A stretch of DNA of 14,930 bases, from assembly GCA_009777005.1 (NCBI GenBank), contig WRMT01000039.1, forward strand, positions 1-14,930, in the 5' to 3' direction. Shown here piece after piece: positions 1 to 7,305 of the stretch; position 1 is the stretch's first letter; every line of letters starts with the position of its first letter. The notes beneath the pieces were generated by a model. It did no database searches, was not told the DNA's origin, and saw nothing but the letters and a program-made list of their open reading frames with translations. Source of the stretch: Methanobrevibacter sp. (GTDB lineage Archaea > Methanobacteriota > Methanobacteria > Methanobacteriales > Methanobacteriaceae). The position numbers were made by a program, and so were the translations under genes.

Positions 1-509
1 TATTTTAGTATATATATTTTATTAGTTATTATATTTAACTATCAATAATTTATAATAATAATTAAAACTTAGAGTATCATGTTAATTAAAACTTTTATTT
101 ATAGTTTTCTTAAATTGGAGTTGTGAATTTTCATATTATTCCAATTTTTCTGTTTTCTCAATGCCCTCAAACACTAACTATTATCACTATTTTCATCAAA
201 AAGTATATTCAAAAAAGAAATTTATGATTAATAAAAATTTAAAAAAAAATATTCATATCGATTAGGAGTTACGAATATGAATGACCAGAATCTAAATAAA
301 AATAGATGTTTTTTTATAAAAAATTCAAATATTAATTAGAATTAATATTTTTAAAGCTATTACATGGAGAATTTACAGGGTCTAGTAAAAGTTTATGTTT
401 TCCAATGGAAGTTATGAATTAGGATTAAACTAATGCTTTTTTAAGCAAAAATTGAGCGTGATTGATACTATTATCAGTTATAGCTATTGATAAAATTTTT
501 TAAAAAATA
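1..509. other. AT-rich spacer without a recognisable gene
   Basis: No open frame of useful length or familiar motif was found on either strand, and there is no GC-rich island of the kind tRNA genes make in such AT-rich DNA. A loosely conserved word, GGA(A)GTTRYGAAT, occurs at 117-128, 265-276 and 407-419. Stretches around 360-440 are less AT-rich than the rest and might be decayed coding sequence, but I cannot name a parent. A 14-bp A/T palindrome at 494-507 lies just past the stop of the minus-strand HEPN gene, and its T-run on that strand could help end transcription. Confidence 0.5.
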
Positions 510-899
510 TTAGTATGGAAAATGTGAAGGATTTTCATTCAATTCATGTATTTTTTCTAAAATAAAAACAGCTTCTTTTTTGATAAAATCAATATTATTG
601 TTTCTAAGACGTTTATCATAATCAGCATTCACTCTTAAATTTTTAAGACGTGCCAAAGGAGGATAAATAATTTGTTCCTCATCAAATAAGGACCTTTCAA
701 AACGTTTCAGAACTCTCGAATGAATATTATCTCCTTTTATAAATTCTAATTCTTTCAATGTTTCGGTTAAATATTGTCTGGAAGTTCCAAAAGCAGCATA
801 ATAATATCTGCTTATAGCTGATCTTATAAAAGATTCTTCATCATGCTGACATAAATTATCAGCAACATCAATTAATTGTTCCCATTCAAAAATAGTCAT
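510..899 (-). CDS. HEPN-domain protein, third gene of a small operon
   Basis: A 129-residue all-helical protein. The segment around residues 26-37 (RSAISRYYYAAF) is the helix signature of HEPN proteins, followed by a second helical half with LRVNADYD near residues 88-95. HEPN domains are RNA-binding or RNA-cutting toxins and nucleotide-binding partners in toxin-antitoxin and defence systems. The canonical RNase motif (Arg, 4-6 residues, His) is absent, so catalysis by the usual HEPN mechanism is not supported. The start overlaps the stop of the preceding gene as ATGA, so the two are translationally coupled and probably act together. Length is normal for a single-domain HEPN. The role as toxin, antitoxin partner or RNA-binding subunit is inference. 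The domain call is fairly sure, the function is not. Confidence 0.75.
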   Translation of the reverse strand: MTIFEWEQLIDVADNLCQHDEESFIRSAISRYYYAAFGTSRQYLTETLKELEFIKGDNIHSRVLKRFERSLFDEEQIIYPPLARLKNLRVNADYDKRLRNNNIDFIKKEAVFILEKIHELNENPSHFPY

Positions 900-1342
900 A
901 AAGATTCCACATTAACAAGGAATTTTCCTTTAATGTTATCAGTTGTTAGCTTATGTGCATATTCATCAATTTTATGCAAATTATTCAAAATATTGTTAGT
1001 AGAATTTTCATTAAAATCAATTTGTATGTATATGACTAGTTGATTCATACAGCCTTCAGGATCATGAACATATTCTAAAACTAATTCTTCATTTGGAAAA
1101 TATTGTCGGATAATTGGTTCAATTTCCCTTAATAATACTATAAAATCATCATTCTTATAAATAAAATCATGGATTGGTTTAAGATGCCTAATAGTGAAAT
1201 AGTCCAGTACAACATTATAAAATTGATATACATATGAATCAATGTAATCGAATGTGAGTTTCTCCATAGAATCATCAGATTGATATTTTTCAATCTTTTC
1301 CAAAGCTTTTCTCACTTCAAAATCCCCAGCTAAAGCACTCAT
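896..1342 (-). CDS. Unknown protein coupled to the HEPN gene
   Basis: A 148-residue acidic cytoplasmic protein without a signal peptide or membrane segment. It has no nucleotidyltransferase signature (no GS...DxD), so it is not an ordinary MNT partner of HEPN. The most distinctive part is residues about 83-107, FPNEELVLEYVHDPEG followed by LVIYIQ, two beta-strand-like segments around a DPEG turn. From memory, similar proteins with an 'ELVLE...DPE' stretch sit directly before HEPN genes in some bacteria, but I could not check this. The start is supported by AAGGTG about 6 nt upstream. That site lies inside a perfect 40-bp duplication of the preceding gene's end. The stop overlaps the HEPN start by 4 nt. 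It is likely the obligate partner of the HEPN protein. Confidence 0.65.
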   Translation of the reverse strand: MSALAGDFEVRKALEKIEKYQSDDSMEKLTFDYIDSYVYQFYNVVLDYFTIRHLKPIHDFIYKNDDFIVLLREIEPIIRQYFPNEELVLEYVHDPEGCMNQLVIYIQIDFNENSTNNILNNLHKIDEYAHKLTTDNIKGKFLVNVESL

Positions 1343-1343
1343 A

Positions 1344-1423
1344 GAAACACCTTATTTTAATTCATTCATAACTTTATATATTTGAAACACCTTATTTTAA
1401 TTCATTCATAACTTTATATATTT
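1344..1423. repeat. Perfect 40-bp tandem duplication
   Basis: Positions 1344-1383 and 1384-1423 are identical over 40 bp, head to tail. On the minus strand the right copy encodes the last ten codons and stop of the 96-residue gene followed by AGGTG. The left copy repeats that tail and supplies the AAGGTG ribosome binding site for the next gene. Before duplication the stop and the next ATG would have been about 9 nt apart; now they are about 49 nt apart. Perfect identity suggests a recent event or ongoing slippage. Confidence 0.95.
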
Positions 1424-1682
1424 TATTAATGTGTTTTTCATTTTTAGCTTCTATTATAACATCACTTTTTCTATTTTTAGTATCAATCATCTGAACTAAA
1501 ATAATCAAGTTGGATGGTTTAAGTTCATCAACATTAAAACCAATAATAGCTGTTTTAATATCATCAAACTCTTCATTCATTCTTTTAATGAAGCTTTCTT
1601 TGAAAATATCATTTAAATTAGAATCATGAAGCTTAATTTCATTAATTTCGATATTTTCATCTTTTCTCATTTCATCAGACAT
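1392..1682 (-). CDS. Unknown small protein, first gene of the HEPN operon
   Basis: A 96-residue charged, soluble protein that I do not recognise. The N-terminal 30 residues are acidic and probably disordered. The rest alternates helix and strand, with a hydrophobic strand near residues 57-66 (NLIILVQMID) and a closing helix. The start is supported by GAGGT 6 nt upstream and a TATA-like box about 70 nt upstream. It precedes the two coupled genes that end in the HEPN protein, in the same direction. It could be a regulator or antitoxin of the module, but only its position suggests this. Its final codons are duplicated just downstream in the 40-bp tandem repeat. Confidence 0.6.
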   Translation of the reverse strand: MSDEMRKDENIEINEIKLHDSNLNDIFKESFIKRMNEEFDDIKTAIIGFNVDELKPSNLIILVQMIDTKNRKSDVIIEAKNEKHINKIYKVMNELK

Positions 1683-1748
1683 AAAAAAACCTCACTTAAC
1701 AATGATGCTATATGAAAAAATAGATATTAATTTTTGTGTATACATGAG

Positions 1749-1762
1749 TATAATTATATACC
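1749..1762 (-). promoter_or_regulatory. Probable archaeal TATA box for the HEPN operon
   Basis: On the minus strand this reads GGTATATAATTATA, a good match to an archaeal TATA element. It would place transcription start near 1728-1732, giving a leader of about 48 nt that contains the GAGGT site at 1689-1695. Position and quality are better than for most A/T-rich stretches here, but no start site is known. Confidence 0.5.
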
Positions 1763-1864
1763 TCATAAATATATTTAAAAATTTTGACTTACCTTTGGTA
1801 ACTAAAAAAAATCAATCTATAATCTCTCCTAAAAAGTCTTTTAAAAATATTATGTATTCAAATT

Positions 1865-2155
1865 AAAGGAAATATTTCCAAAACAGATACTAAAATTCTT
1901 CATGATGATGGAAAAGGAGAAAAAACACTATAATGCTCATAAATAATCATAAATATGAAAAAATATTATGTAAAGCTACAAAGAGTTGAAACAAGTGATT
2001 TTTTACAAAAGATTAAATATACACGTGTGAAAGAGCAATAGAATATGATAAAAGGAATAAATTACAAGGACAAAAAAAGGAGTAGATGTGGATGTGTACA
2101 TATATCTTTTAAATTCAGGAAAATACCCTTATATCTTCTATTTATGAAATAAGGA
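1865..2155 (+). pseudogene. Decayed fragment resembling an NYN/LabA-type nuclease
   Basis: Three plus-strand frames join into one protein-like stretch. From the ATG at 1955 one reads MKKYYVKLQRVETSDFLQK and continues to a stop at 2039-2041. A second frame from about 2041 reads EYDKRNKLQGQKK up to a run of seven A at 2072-2078. The third frame continues KGVDVDVYIYLL to a stop near 2155. KGVDV followed by hydrophobic residues is typical of the NYN (LabA/DUF88) PIN-like nuclease domain, where the Asp is an active-site residue. Two frame changes, an early stop and the absence of the C-terminal SGD motif argue for a dead remnant. In-frame codons before 1955 are also interrupted. The family call is tentative; a similarity search of the spliced reading would settle it. 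Confidence 0.4.
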
Positions 2156-2408
2156 TACTTATATCAATGAAATATTAATATATAAAATAGATATATCTTT
2201 CACTGAAAAAAAATTGAAAATTGAATTTTTCAACATTGTTAAATCGAAGATTTTGTAAAGTTCAGAAAAAATTAATATATGAATATGATGGATATTGTAA
2301 CACATAAGAGAATTAAGATAAGAAAAGATTAAAAAACAAGTTAATTTTGGATTTTGATAATTTCACAGAAATTAATATTTTTAAAATTCCATAGGAGCTG
2401 TTGGTTTT

Positions 2409-3500
2409 ATGAAAGTTAGAACAAGGGATTTTATTTACACAACAGATGATTTATTTTTCGCTTCAACAAATTATATACACCCTAAAGATAGATTTATTTC
2501 ATTTTTAAGATATATTCCTGATTCTGAGGGAGATAGAGAAAAAAATGGAAAAACTTATTCAAAAGTTACATCAAAAGAGGCTTATGATTTTTTAAGAAAA
2601 AATTATCCAGAATATTTATATTTTTGTGATATTACTCAAACTGAAATGATGGGTGTTCCATATGAGAAAGTAAAAGAAATTATAAAACCAGAAAATCGAT
2701 TGAAAGAAATTAAAAATTCCTATGAAAAGGGAAAAAATAAGGATAATAAGAAATCAAATCCTTTAATTAGAAGACTTTTAGATTTAGCTGATTTTTTTCA
2801 CTATAAAGCAGGTATTCCTTTTGAAAATTTAGGAATATCTGGTTCAATACTTCCAAATCTCCAAAAAGAAGCTGTTTCTGACATTGATTTTGTAGTATAC
2901 GGCTTAAAAAACCATAGAAAAGCTATGGAAATTTTTAAAAATTTCAAGGACAAAGAAGTTGAAATTCACCAAATAAGTAAAAAAATTACTCTTAATAGAA
3001 TTCAGGATAGCTATTGGGAGAGAATATACAAAAAAAGAATGAAAGATTTAAGTCTTTCCAAAGAAGAATTTTGCTGGTATGAAGATAGGAAAAATAATAG
3101 AGGTTTGATTGAAGGAGTACTCTTTGATATATTAGCTACACGGAATTGGGATGAAACCTCTGGAGAGTGGGGAGATACTAAATATTGTCCTAAGGGTTCA
3201 TCAACAATACAAGCTAATGTAGAAAGTTCAATAGCTTCATTTGACAATCCAGCAATCTATACACTTAAAAACATTAAAATAATTGATGGTTTGGATGTAG
3301 ATATAAAAGAACTTGTATCATTTACTCACACTTACGCTGGGCAAGCTATTGAAGAAGAAGAAATAATAGCTAAAGGGAAACTTGAAAAAGTTTTAAAAGA
3401 CAATGGAGAAAGTAGCTATAGATTAGTTGTTGGAACAACAAGAGAGTCTATTGATGAGTTTATAAAACTCAAAAATAATCCTTTACCTAGTTTGAATTAA
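2409..3500 (+). CDS. Predicted nucleotidyltransferase, COG1665-like
   Basis: A 363-residue soluble protein of the DNA polymerase beta-like nucleotidyltransferase superfamily. The diagnostic motif is at residues 141-164: LGISGSIL, then SDIDFVVYG. G145-S146 and the metal-binding acids D158 and D160 fit the GS...DxD pattern, and D240 in LFDIL could be the third acid. The N-terminal 120 residues and C-terminal 110 residues are extra regions specific to this archaeal group. Annotations often call such proteins 'DNA polymerase subunit beta', but they are stand-alone transferases of unknown substrate. The start has AGGAG at 2393-2397, 11 nt upstream. It is monocistronic, with spacers of several hundred bases on both sides. 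It is on the opposite strand from the HEPN operon and much longer than MNT antitoxins, so the two are probably unrelated. Confidence 0.75.
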   Translation: MKVRTRDFIYTTDDLFFASTNYIHPKDRFISFLRYIPDSEGDREKNGKTYSKVTSKEAYDFLRKNYPEYLYFCDITQTEMMGVPYEKVKEIIKPENRLKEIKNSYEKGKNKDNKKSNPLIRRLLDLADFFHYKAGIPFENLGISGSILPNLQKEAVSDIDFVVYGLKNHRKAMEIFKNFKDKEVEIHQISKKITLNRIQDSYWERIYKKRMKDLSLSKEEFCWYEDRKNNRGLIEGVLFDILATRNWDETSGEWGDTKYCPKGSSTIQANVESSIASFDNPAIYTLKNIKIIDGLDVDIKELVSFTHTYAGQAIEEEEIIAKGKLEKVLKDNGESSYRLVVGTTRESIDEFIKLKNNPLPSLN

Positions 3501-3747
3501 AATTAAATAGTGTATGGAAAAATCCAATAAATCACAATTCAATAAAATAAAAATAAACATTCACAAAAAATCCAATAAATCATGATTTAATATATAATAT
3601 AATACTATAGTTTAAATATAATAATAAAGTATATGAATTATATATAATCAAGATTTTTTTAAACTTTTTAATTGAATTTCAAAAAAATTTAAAAAATATT
3701 TATATATTCTTCAAAAATAGTTTAATGATTAAAAAAAAATTTAATAA

Positions 3748-3799
3748 TTAAAAATATAATATTTACTGAATTGTTAAAAATATAATATTTATTGAATTA
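3748..3799. repeat. 26-bp imperfect tandem duplication
   Basis: Two adjacent 26-bp units, both beginning TTAAAAATATAATATTTA, differ at three positions near their 3' ends. They lie just before the putative promoter of homoserine dehydrogenase. Confidence 0.8.
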
Positions 3800-3831
3800 A
3801 TTAATATCAATTATAAAAAAAGTCCTAATAG

Positions 3832-3838
3832 TTTATAA
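3832..3838 (+). promoter_or_regulatory. Possible TATA box for homoserine dehydrogenase
   Basis: TTTATAA lies about 70 nt before the ATG, predicting a start near 3860 and a leader of about 48 nt. In such AT-rich DNA other matches exist, including one near 3855-3868. Confidence 0.3.
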
Positions 3839-3907
3839 CTTTGAGGAAATTTAGTGATTATAATTTAAATTACATACTTAGTTTTTTGTATTTTTAGAGG
3901 AGATTTA

Positions 3908-5200
3908 ATGGATAAAAACGAAGTAAACATCGGTCTTATTGGTTTTGGAACAATAGGAGCAGGAGTAGTAGAAATATTTAATAAAAATCAGGACTTACTT
4001 TCACAAAAAGTTGGAAAACAAGTTAATTTAAAAAAAGTAGCTGATTTAGATATAACAACAGATCGTGGAGTTAAAATAGATTCTGAACTATTAACTACTG
4101 ATGTTAATGATGTTCTAGAAGACGAAGATATTGATATAGTAATAGAACTTATTGGTGGTTATGAACCAGCAAAAACATTTATATTAAAAGCCATGGAAAA
4201 TGGAAAACATGTTGTCTCAGCTAATAAAGCTTTAATAGCTAAGCACTGGGATGAATTAATAGATACTGCTAATAAAAATAATGTAAGGTTTAGTTTTGAA
4301 GCAAGTGTAGGTGGTGGTATTCCATTACTTCAACCACTTAATGAATCATTAGCTGCAAACAAATTTGAAGCTATTTATGGAATTATGAATGGAACAGCTA
4401 ATTACATTTTAACTAAAATGAGTTCAAAAGGATCTAAATTTAAAGATATGTTAAAAATTGCTCAAGAAAAAGGTTATGCTGAAGCAGATCCTACTTTTGA
4501 TATAGAAGGTCATGATACAGCACAAAAACTTATTATACTGACAAAACTTGGTTTTGGAGAATATATTCCTCAAGAAAATTTCTATGTTGAAGGTATAAGT
4601 CAAATAAGTCCTGAAGATATAGAATTTGCTTTAAAAGAATTAAACTATGTAATAAAGCTATTAGGCATAGCTAGAAAAACTCCTGATGGTTTTGAAATTA
4701 GAGTCCATCCAACTTTCATTCCTAAAACTCATTTATTAGCTTCAGTAAATGATGTTTACAATGCAGTATATGCAGTAGGTGATTTTGTTGGACCTGTAAT
4801 GTTATATGGTCAAGGAGCTGGAAGAATGGCTACTGCAAGTGCTGTTGTAGGGGATTGTCTTGATATCTTTTTCAATGAGTCTAAGAAAATTAGCTATGGT
4901 CCAGTGGTATCACAAGTAGATAAAATCAAAGACATTGGAGATATAATATCAAAATATTATATTAGTTTAAATGTCCTTGACAAACCAGGAGTTCTTCAAA
5001 CAATTACCAAAATATTAGATAAAAATGGAATAAGTATTGAATCAATAACACAAAAAACTAGCTTGGAAAATGAAGAAGCACCAATAATCATTGTAAGCCA
5101 TAAAACAAAAGAAAATAATATTCAAGAAGCTATAGCTAAAGTTAATGACTTAGATGATGTTAAAGGTGAAATTAAGCTAATAAGAATATTAGAAGATTAA
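3908..5200 (+). CDS. hom: Homoserine dehydrogenase with C-terminal ACT domain
   Basis: This cytoplasmic enzyme (EC 1.1.1.3) reduces aspartate semialdehyde to homoserine with NAD(P)H, the branch point to threonine and methionine. Residues 8-19 hold the Rossmann dinucleotide-binding loop GLIGFGTIGAG. SANKALIA at 104-111 contains the conserved Lys107. The catalytic core has NGTANYIL at 161-168, EADPTFD at 192-198 and the acid/base pair D203 and K207 in GHDTAQK. Residues about 350-426 form an ACT domain (LDKPGVLQTITKIL), normally an allosteric amino-acid sensor, so feedback by threonine or a related amino acid is likely. The length of 430 residues is normal for the ACT-bearing type. The start is supported by AGAGGAG ending 5-6 nt upstream. 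It appears to be transcribed alone. A short inverted repeat (GAAGATT/AATCTTC) spans the stop codon. Confidence 0.95.
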   Translation: MDKNEVNIGLIGFGTIGAGVVEIFNKNQDLLSQKVGKQVNLKKVADLDITTDRGVKIDSELLTTDVNDVLEDEDIDIVIELIGGYEPAKTFILKAMENGKHVVSANKALIAKHWDELIDTANKNNVRFSFEASVGGGIPLLQPLNESLAANKFEAIYGIMNGTANYILTKMSSKGSKFKDMLKIAQEKGYAEADPTFDIEGHDTAQKLIILTKLGFGEYIPQENFYVEGISQISPEDIEFALKELNYVIKLLGIARKTPDGFEIRVHPTFIPKTHLLASVNDVYNAVYAVGDFVGPVMLYGQGAGRMATASAVVGDCLDIFFNESKKISYGPVVSQVDKIKDIGDIISKYYISLNVLDKPGVLQTITKILDKNGISIESITQKTSLENEEAPIIIVSHKTKENNIQEAIAKVNDLDDVKGEIKLIRILED

Positions 5201-5215
5201 AATCTTCATTTACTT
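5192..5215 (+). terminator. Small inverted repeat over the hom stop codon
   Basis: GAAGATT at 5192-5198 and AATCTTC at 5201-5207 flank the stop codon, and a T-rich stretch follows. It could form a 6-bp hairpin near the transcript end. Archaeal termination mostly needs only the T-rich tract, so the hairpin may be incidental. Confidence 0.3.
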
Positions 5216-5630
5216 TTAGTATATTCATTAAAAATGTTTTATAATTTAATAAAATTTAAATAATAGGTATTATTATTTTTATTTATTTAAATTATAGTTC
5301 CAGAATAAAGGTTTTAAGTAATGATAATTTTAAAAATAATTATATTAATTTATTTTATTAATTAAAAGAATTAAAATTTATATTTTCTCAAGTAATAAAA
5401 ATATTAACATTTATTTTAAAAATTAAAGAATCAACATTGATTTTTTTAAAAATAAATTAATATTATAATAAATCATTAATTAAAATTTTTATTTCAAGAT
5501 CATGACTAAATTAATTTCAATGATTTAAATTGAATAAATAATCTACAAATATTTCCAATATTATTGAAAGGGTCAAAATCCTAGATTCAAATAATTTAGT
5601 ACAATTTAAACACATTTTCATGTTTTGATA

Positions 5631-5751
5631 TATGATTTTACTCATAGTTAAAAAAATATAACTATGTATAAAATTTAAAAATATGATTTTACTCATAGTT
5701 AAAAAAATATAACTATGTATAAAATTTAAAAATATGATTTTACTCATAGTT
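5631..5751. repeat. 51-bp tandem repeats, each with a hairpin
   Basis: Two full units start at 5631 and 5682 and a partial third at 5733, nearly identical. Full units contain a perfect 8-bp inverted repeat, CATAGTTA and TAACTATG, separated by 8 nt (5643-5666 and 5694-5717). The third copy is cut off after its left arm. The array ends 62 nt before the membrane-protein gene, so the arms could be operator half-sites or RNA hairpins, though A/T content makes chance pairing easy. Confidence 0.9.
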
Positions 5752-5775
5752 TAAGAATATAAGTATTTATTAAGC

Positions 5776-5787
5776 TTTAATATAATA
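5776..5787 (+). promoter_or_regulatory. Possible TATA box giving a near-leaderless transcript
   Basis: TTTAATATAATA lies 27-38 nt before the ATG at 5814. The usual archaeal spacing would start transcription near 5806-5812, leaving almost no leader. The lack of a Shine-Dalgarno sequence in front of this gene fits that reading. Confidence 0.35.
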
Positions 5788-5813
5788 AAAATCAGCAGAA
5801 TAATGGCTTAAAA

Positions 5814-6980
5814 ATGAAACTAAGTAAATACTCTTTAATGGGAATAATATCCATATTATTAGCTATATTAATCTTTTTTTCAAATTTAGATATTCTCATT
5901 AGACCATTTACTCAAATTTTTTTAATGGGTTCTTCAAAAGGTAAAGATATTTTATTTTTTGGAATCTTGGGTCTATTTTTAATACTCATCCAAATATTTG
6001 AATATGAATCTAATAATTCAATGACTAATAGCTATAAAGCTAAAAATGATATCATAACTAAAATTTTTTCTTTCAAAATAATAAACAAATTCTTGAATAT
6101 ATTTAAATTAGAAAATAAAACTTATCTTAAATTTTCAATTATCTTATTTTTAGCTGCAGGGATTTTTGGACTTGTACTCGAAATATATATGAGATTTTAT
6201 TTAGGAATAGCTCCATTTACAATATTTGTAGCTATGAATCCCCAACCAAGCACTACAAGTATACTTCATTCTCATATCTTTAAATCAGCTATTGGAAGCA
6301 TTATGACATATAGTCAAACAATAGTTCCTACAGGTATTAATACAGGAGATTCACTATCTTCCTATGCTCCAAAAATAGCTAATATTATAATTATTATATT
6401 ACCTCTCCTATTTCTATCATTCCTCATGTCATTGAAAAAACGTTTAAGTCCAAGTAGCTTGATTTTAATATTTGCTGCAACTTGCGGGCTGATTGGACTT
6501 TTTGATGGAGGTTTTTTCTCTATACCTTACATAATAGGAATATATGGTATGTTGTTTGTTTATTTTGATGAAGAGTGGATGAATTATTCTTTAGGTAGAA
6601 TATTTAAAAATAAATACATTGTTGATAACTCAAAAGATGCTGTAGCTATTTTAAAAAAAAGTAAGATTAAATCAAAAGTATTTATTGTGAGATTAATCCC
6701 TCATGTTTTTTTACTTTCAATAATACTTTTTGGGGTATTAATATCCATTATTGGAACAAATACAGAATATTATGAGCTTGATATAATGAATCCAACTGAA
6801 AACATTCATTTGGATAGTAGCTACTCCCTATTATCAACAGAAGAAAAAATAAATAAAACATCTATAGCTATTTCCTCAGAATATAATGAAATGGATTTAT
6901 TAAATAGTCTAGCTAATTCACTAGAGAATAAATGTAGTAGTTTTTCACTAACTTGGAATTTCTTTTCATACTTTAAATAA
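5814..6980 (+). CDS. Multi-spanning membrane protein of unknown function
   Basis: A 388-residue hydrophobic protein that I cannot assign to a family. About seven membrane helices are visible at residues 8-25, 46-64, 107-124, 188-207, 215-229, 236-251 and 294-314. A long loop (125-187) contains NPQPSTTSILHSHIFK, where the His-Ser-His cluster and polar run may be functional. The last 75 residues are hydrophilic and likely lie on one side of the membrane. No transporter or enzyme signature was seen. The start is the first in-frame ATG but has no Shine-Dalgarno sequence; a second ATG at residue 9 is possible. It is isolated, with a repeat array upstream and over 300 bp of spacer downstream. The tail after residue 380 is unusual (SLTWNFFSYFK), so loss of the original C-terminus cannot be excluded. 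Confidence 0.6.
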   Translation: MKLSKYSLMGIISILLAILIFFSNLDILIRPFTQIFLMGSSKGKDILFFGILGLFLILIQIFEYESNNSMTNSYKAKNDIITKIFSFKIINKFLNIFKLENKTYLKFSIILFLAAGIFGLVLEIYMRFYLGIAPFTIFVAMNPQPSTTSILHSHIFKSAIGSIMTYSQTIVPTGINTGDSLSSYAPKIANIIIIILPLLFLSFLMSLKKRLSPSSLILIFAATCGLIGLFDGGFFSIPYIIGIYGMLFVYFDEEWMNYSLGRIFKNKYIVDNSKDAVAILKKSKIKSKVFIVRLIPHVFLLSIILFGVLISIIGTNTEYYELDIMNPTENIHLDSSYSLLSTEEKINKTSIAISSEYNEMDLLNSLANSLENKCSSFSLTWNFFSYFK

Positions 6981-7305
6981 AGCACTATACTTCAGTAAAA
7001 TACTTTGAACTCAATCCAAATTATATTTTTCTAATTTAAATTTAATATAATTAAAATATATTCTAAAAAAACATATTTATTACTTTTTAAATACTTTTTA
7101 TTAAAGTTTAAATTAACTTATTTTAATTAAAAATCTTTTTTTTAAATTTTCTAATAAATTTTTTTGATATCAATTTTGCTTTTTCTTAATAAAATTTAGA
7201 TTAAAGAAAACCTCTAGTATTTATTTAGTTAGTAATAATATTAAAATAATTAGTAATAATTAACTAATGCACATAATTTTTAAAAAAATAAACTAGAGGT
7301 ATTAA
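6981..7305. other. Spacer and leader of the Cas4-like gene
   Basis: The first 220 bases are plain A/T-rich sequence without a gene. The last 100 bases (7207-7305) contain nested inverted repeats that could fold over the ribosome binding site of the next gene. Confidence 0.5.
7210..7300 (+). promoter_or_regulatory. Leader able to mask the ribosome binding site
   Basis: ACCTCTAGT at 7210-7218 is perfectly complementary to ACTAGAGGT at 7292-7300, which contains the GAGGT ribosome binding site. Six more pairs (7221-7226 with 7286-7291) are possible after a 2-nt bulge. An alternative inner stem pairs TTAGTTA (7225-7231) with TAACTAA (7261-7267), sharing two bases with the outer stem. If the transcript starts before 7210, this fold would hide the site and reduce translation. 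Whether the leader is that long is not known. As DNA, the same repeat could bind a regulator. Confidence 0.4.

Larger units (their letters stand above)
1683..2408. other. Long spacer between the HEPN operon and the nucleotidyltransferase
   Basis: This divergent spacer contains the minus-strand HEPN-operon promoter near 1749-1762 and the plus-strand nuclease-like remnant at about 1865-2155. From about 2160 to 2390 it has only A/T-rich sequence before the AGGAG site of the next gene. No RNA gene or intact reading frame was seen. Confidence 0.5.
3501..3907. other. Spacer with two short duplications upstream of homoserine dehydrogenase
   Basis: No gene. The word AATCCAATAAATCA occurs at 3521-3534 and 3569-3582 (period 48), the remains of a tandem copy. 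A 26-bp unit is duplicated with three changes at 3748-3773 and 3774-3799. The right end carries the probable promoter and the ribosome binding site of the next gene. Confidence 0.6.
5201..5813. other. A/T-rich spacer with a 51-bp repeat array
   Basis: Positions 5208-5620 are nearly pure A/T without a gene or recognisable motif. The 51-bp repeats at 5631-5751 and a likely promoter at 5776-5787 fill the right end. A minus-strand frame across 5517-5747 exists only because the repeat length is a multiple of three; I do not regard it as a gene. Confidence 0.6.

Noticed and set aside
340..440. Possible tRNA or structured RNA in the less AT-rich part of the first spacer
   Set aside because: No cloverleaf arms, T-loop or conserved tRNA boxes could be matched.
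3011..3247. Minus-strand frame of 78 codons
   Set aside because: It is antisense to the nucleotidyltransferase gene, with no ribosome site or motif.
510..3500. Pairing of the HEPN protein with the nucleotidyltransferase as an MNT-HEPN toxin-antitoxin system
   Set aside because: The transferase is on the other strand, more than 1.5 kb away from the HEPN gene, and is far larger than MNT antitoxins. It looks like a stand-alone archaeal gene.
5517..5747. Minus-strand frame encoding a 17-residue repeat
   Set aside because: The repetition comes from the 51-bp DNA repeat, whose length is a multiple of three. There is no ribosome site, and the composition is that of a spacer.
5631..5751. Possible CRISPR array
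   Set aside because: The units are contiguous without unique spacers, so this is a simple tandem repeat. The other repeats in the window are likewise without spacers.
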